6,218 nucleotides of DNA from Gemmatimonadota bacterium (GTDB lineage Bacteria; Gemmatimonadota; Gemmatimonadetes; Gemmatimonadales; GWC2-71-9). Positions 5,971-6,218 of this stretch are shown here, piece by piece. Each line of letters opens with the position of its first letter. The stretch's first letter is position 1. The DNA is taken from positions 1 to 6,218 of the forward strand of contig JAPULP010000195.1 in assembly GCA_027294815.1 (NCBI GenBank), written 5' to 3'. Below the pieces are notes generated by a model that saw only the letters and a list, made by a program, of their open reading frames with translations, did not search any database and was not told the origin of the DNA. The translations under genes were made by a program, and so were the position numbers.

Positions 5971-5983
5971 CGCCGGGGGGATG

Positions 5984-6006
5984 CGCGTTGCAAATTGGGC
6001 AACGCG
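5984..6006. repeat. Second perfect inverted repeat, 8-bp arms
   Basis: CGCGTTGC (5984-5991) and GCAACGCG (5999-6006) are exact reverse complements with a 7-base AAATTGG loop. It lies 13 bases after the previous hairpin. No T-tract follows. It may form a tandem terminator or stabiliser with the first hairpin, or be a binding site for a dimeric regulator of the gene that starts beyond the right edge. Confidence 0.5.
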
Positions 6007-6218
6007 ACGACGGGATGTTGTTGCATCGTTCTCGGCTTCTCTACACGACGCGACTGTCCGTTCGGTCGCGTGAAGATCGACTAGGTCACCACCTATCGGA
6101 AACCTTTCCACCAATGGGTTCCACAGCACGTGTGCGCTTTGTCACCGCAACCTAGGCTTGCTCTGTATGTATTGAGTGCGAGTGGAAAGACGTCAGGAGC
6201 CCACCGAAAAGGAGCCAT
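6007..6218 (+). promoter_or_regulatory. Non-coding 5' region of a gene starting at or beyond the right edge
   Basis: No supportable coding frame is seen on either strand; the only short frame, on the minus strand, covers the hairpins and looks like a shadow. TTGTCA at 6139-6144 is a five-of-six match to a -35 hexamer, but at 17-18 bases downstream only weak -10 sequences occur (TCTGTA, CTGTAT). AAAAGGAG at 6207-6214 is a strong Shine-Dalgarno, four bases before the end of the window. The window ends in CCAT, so a start codon should follow within a few bases outside it. Confidence 0.4.

Noticed and set aside
6166..6171. TATGTA as the -10 partner of TTGTCA at 6139-6144
   Set aside because: The spacer would be 21 bases, too long for a normal sigma-70 promoter.

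Overview
The window is about 60% G+C, densely coded and chromosomal in character. It appears to come from a Gram-negative bacterium: there is a secreted alkaline-phosphatase-family enzyme with a signal peptide, and two lipoproteins with clear lipoboxes. The gene mix (PafA-type phosphatase, lipoprotein cyclophilin, NSS transporter, cyclase-family hydrolase, small orphan proteins) would suit Gemmatimonadota, Acidobacteriota or a similar environmental phylum. That placement is an impression, not a proof.

Layout from left to right: (1) the 3' end of a sodium-dependent NSS transporter, cut by the left edge and running into (2) a convergent gene for a 558-residue PafA-like phosphomonoesterase on the minus strand. 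(3) A 227-bp divergent intergenic region leads to a plus-strand group: a cyclophilin-type peptidyl-prolyl isomerase lipoprotein, a 135-residue soluble protein whose start overlaps the isomerase stop (TGATG), and 38 bp later a 109-residue aromatic-rich protein. (4) Convergent to these, on the minus strand, is a cyclase/kynurenine-formamidase-family hydrolase whose usual HxGTHxD motif reads NTGTYID. (5) Upstream of it, divergently oriented, lies what looks like the C-terminal stump of a MocR-like PLP-dependent aminotransferase. (6) Next come a 259-residue lipoprotein of unknown function, apparently started from a GTG without a leader, and a short beta-rich PPC-like domain that looks truncated and possibly frameshifted. 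(7) The last 268 bases hold two back-to-back perfect hairpins and then a probable 5' region with a strong Shine-Dalgarno sequence for a gene beginning at or beyond the right edge.

The only well-supported co-expression unit is the isomerase with the 135-residue protein, possibly extended to the 109-residue protein. The phosphatase and isomerase are both exported and share a divergent promoter region, but no common pathway can be shown. I see no CRISPR array, tRNA, rRNA, insertion sequence or phage gene, and no convincing new multi-gene system. The most unusual items are the altered metal motif in the hydrolase, the decaying gene remnants at about 4556-4753 and 5637-5950, the leaderless-looking ATGTGA start, and the tandem hairpins at 5954-6006.
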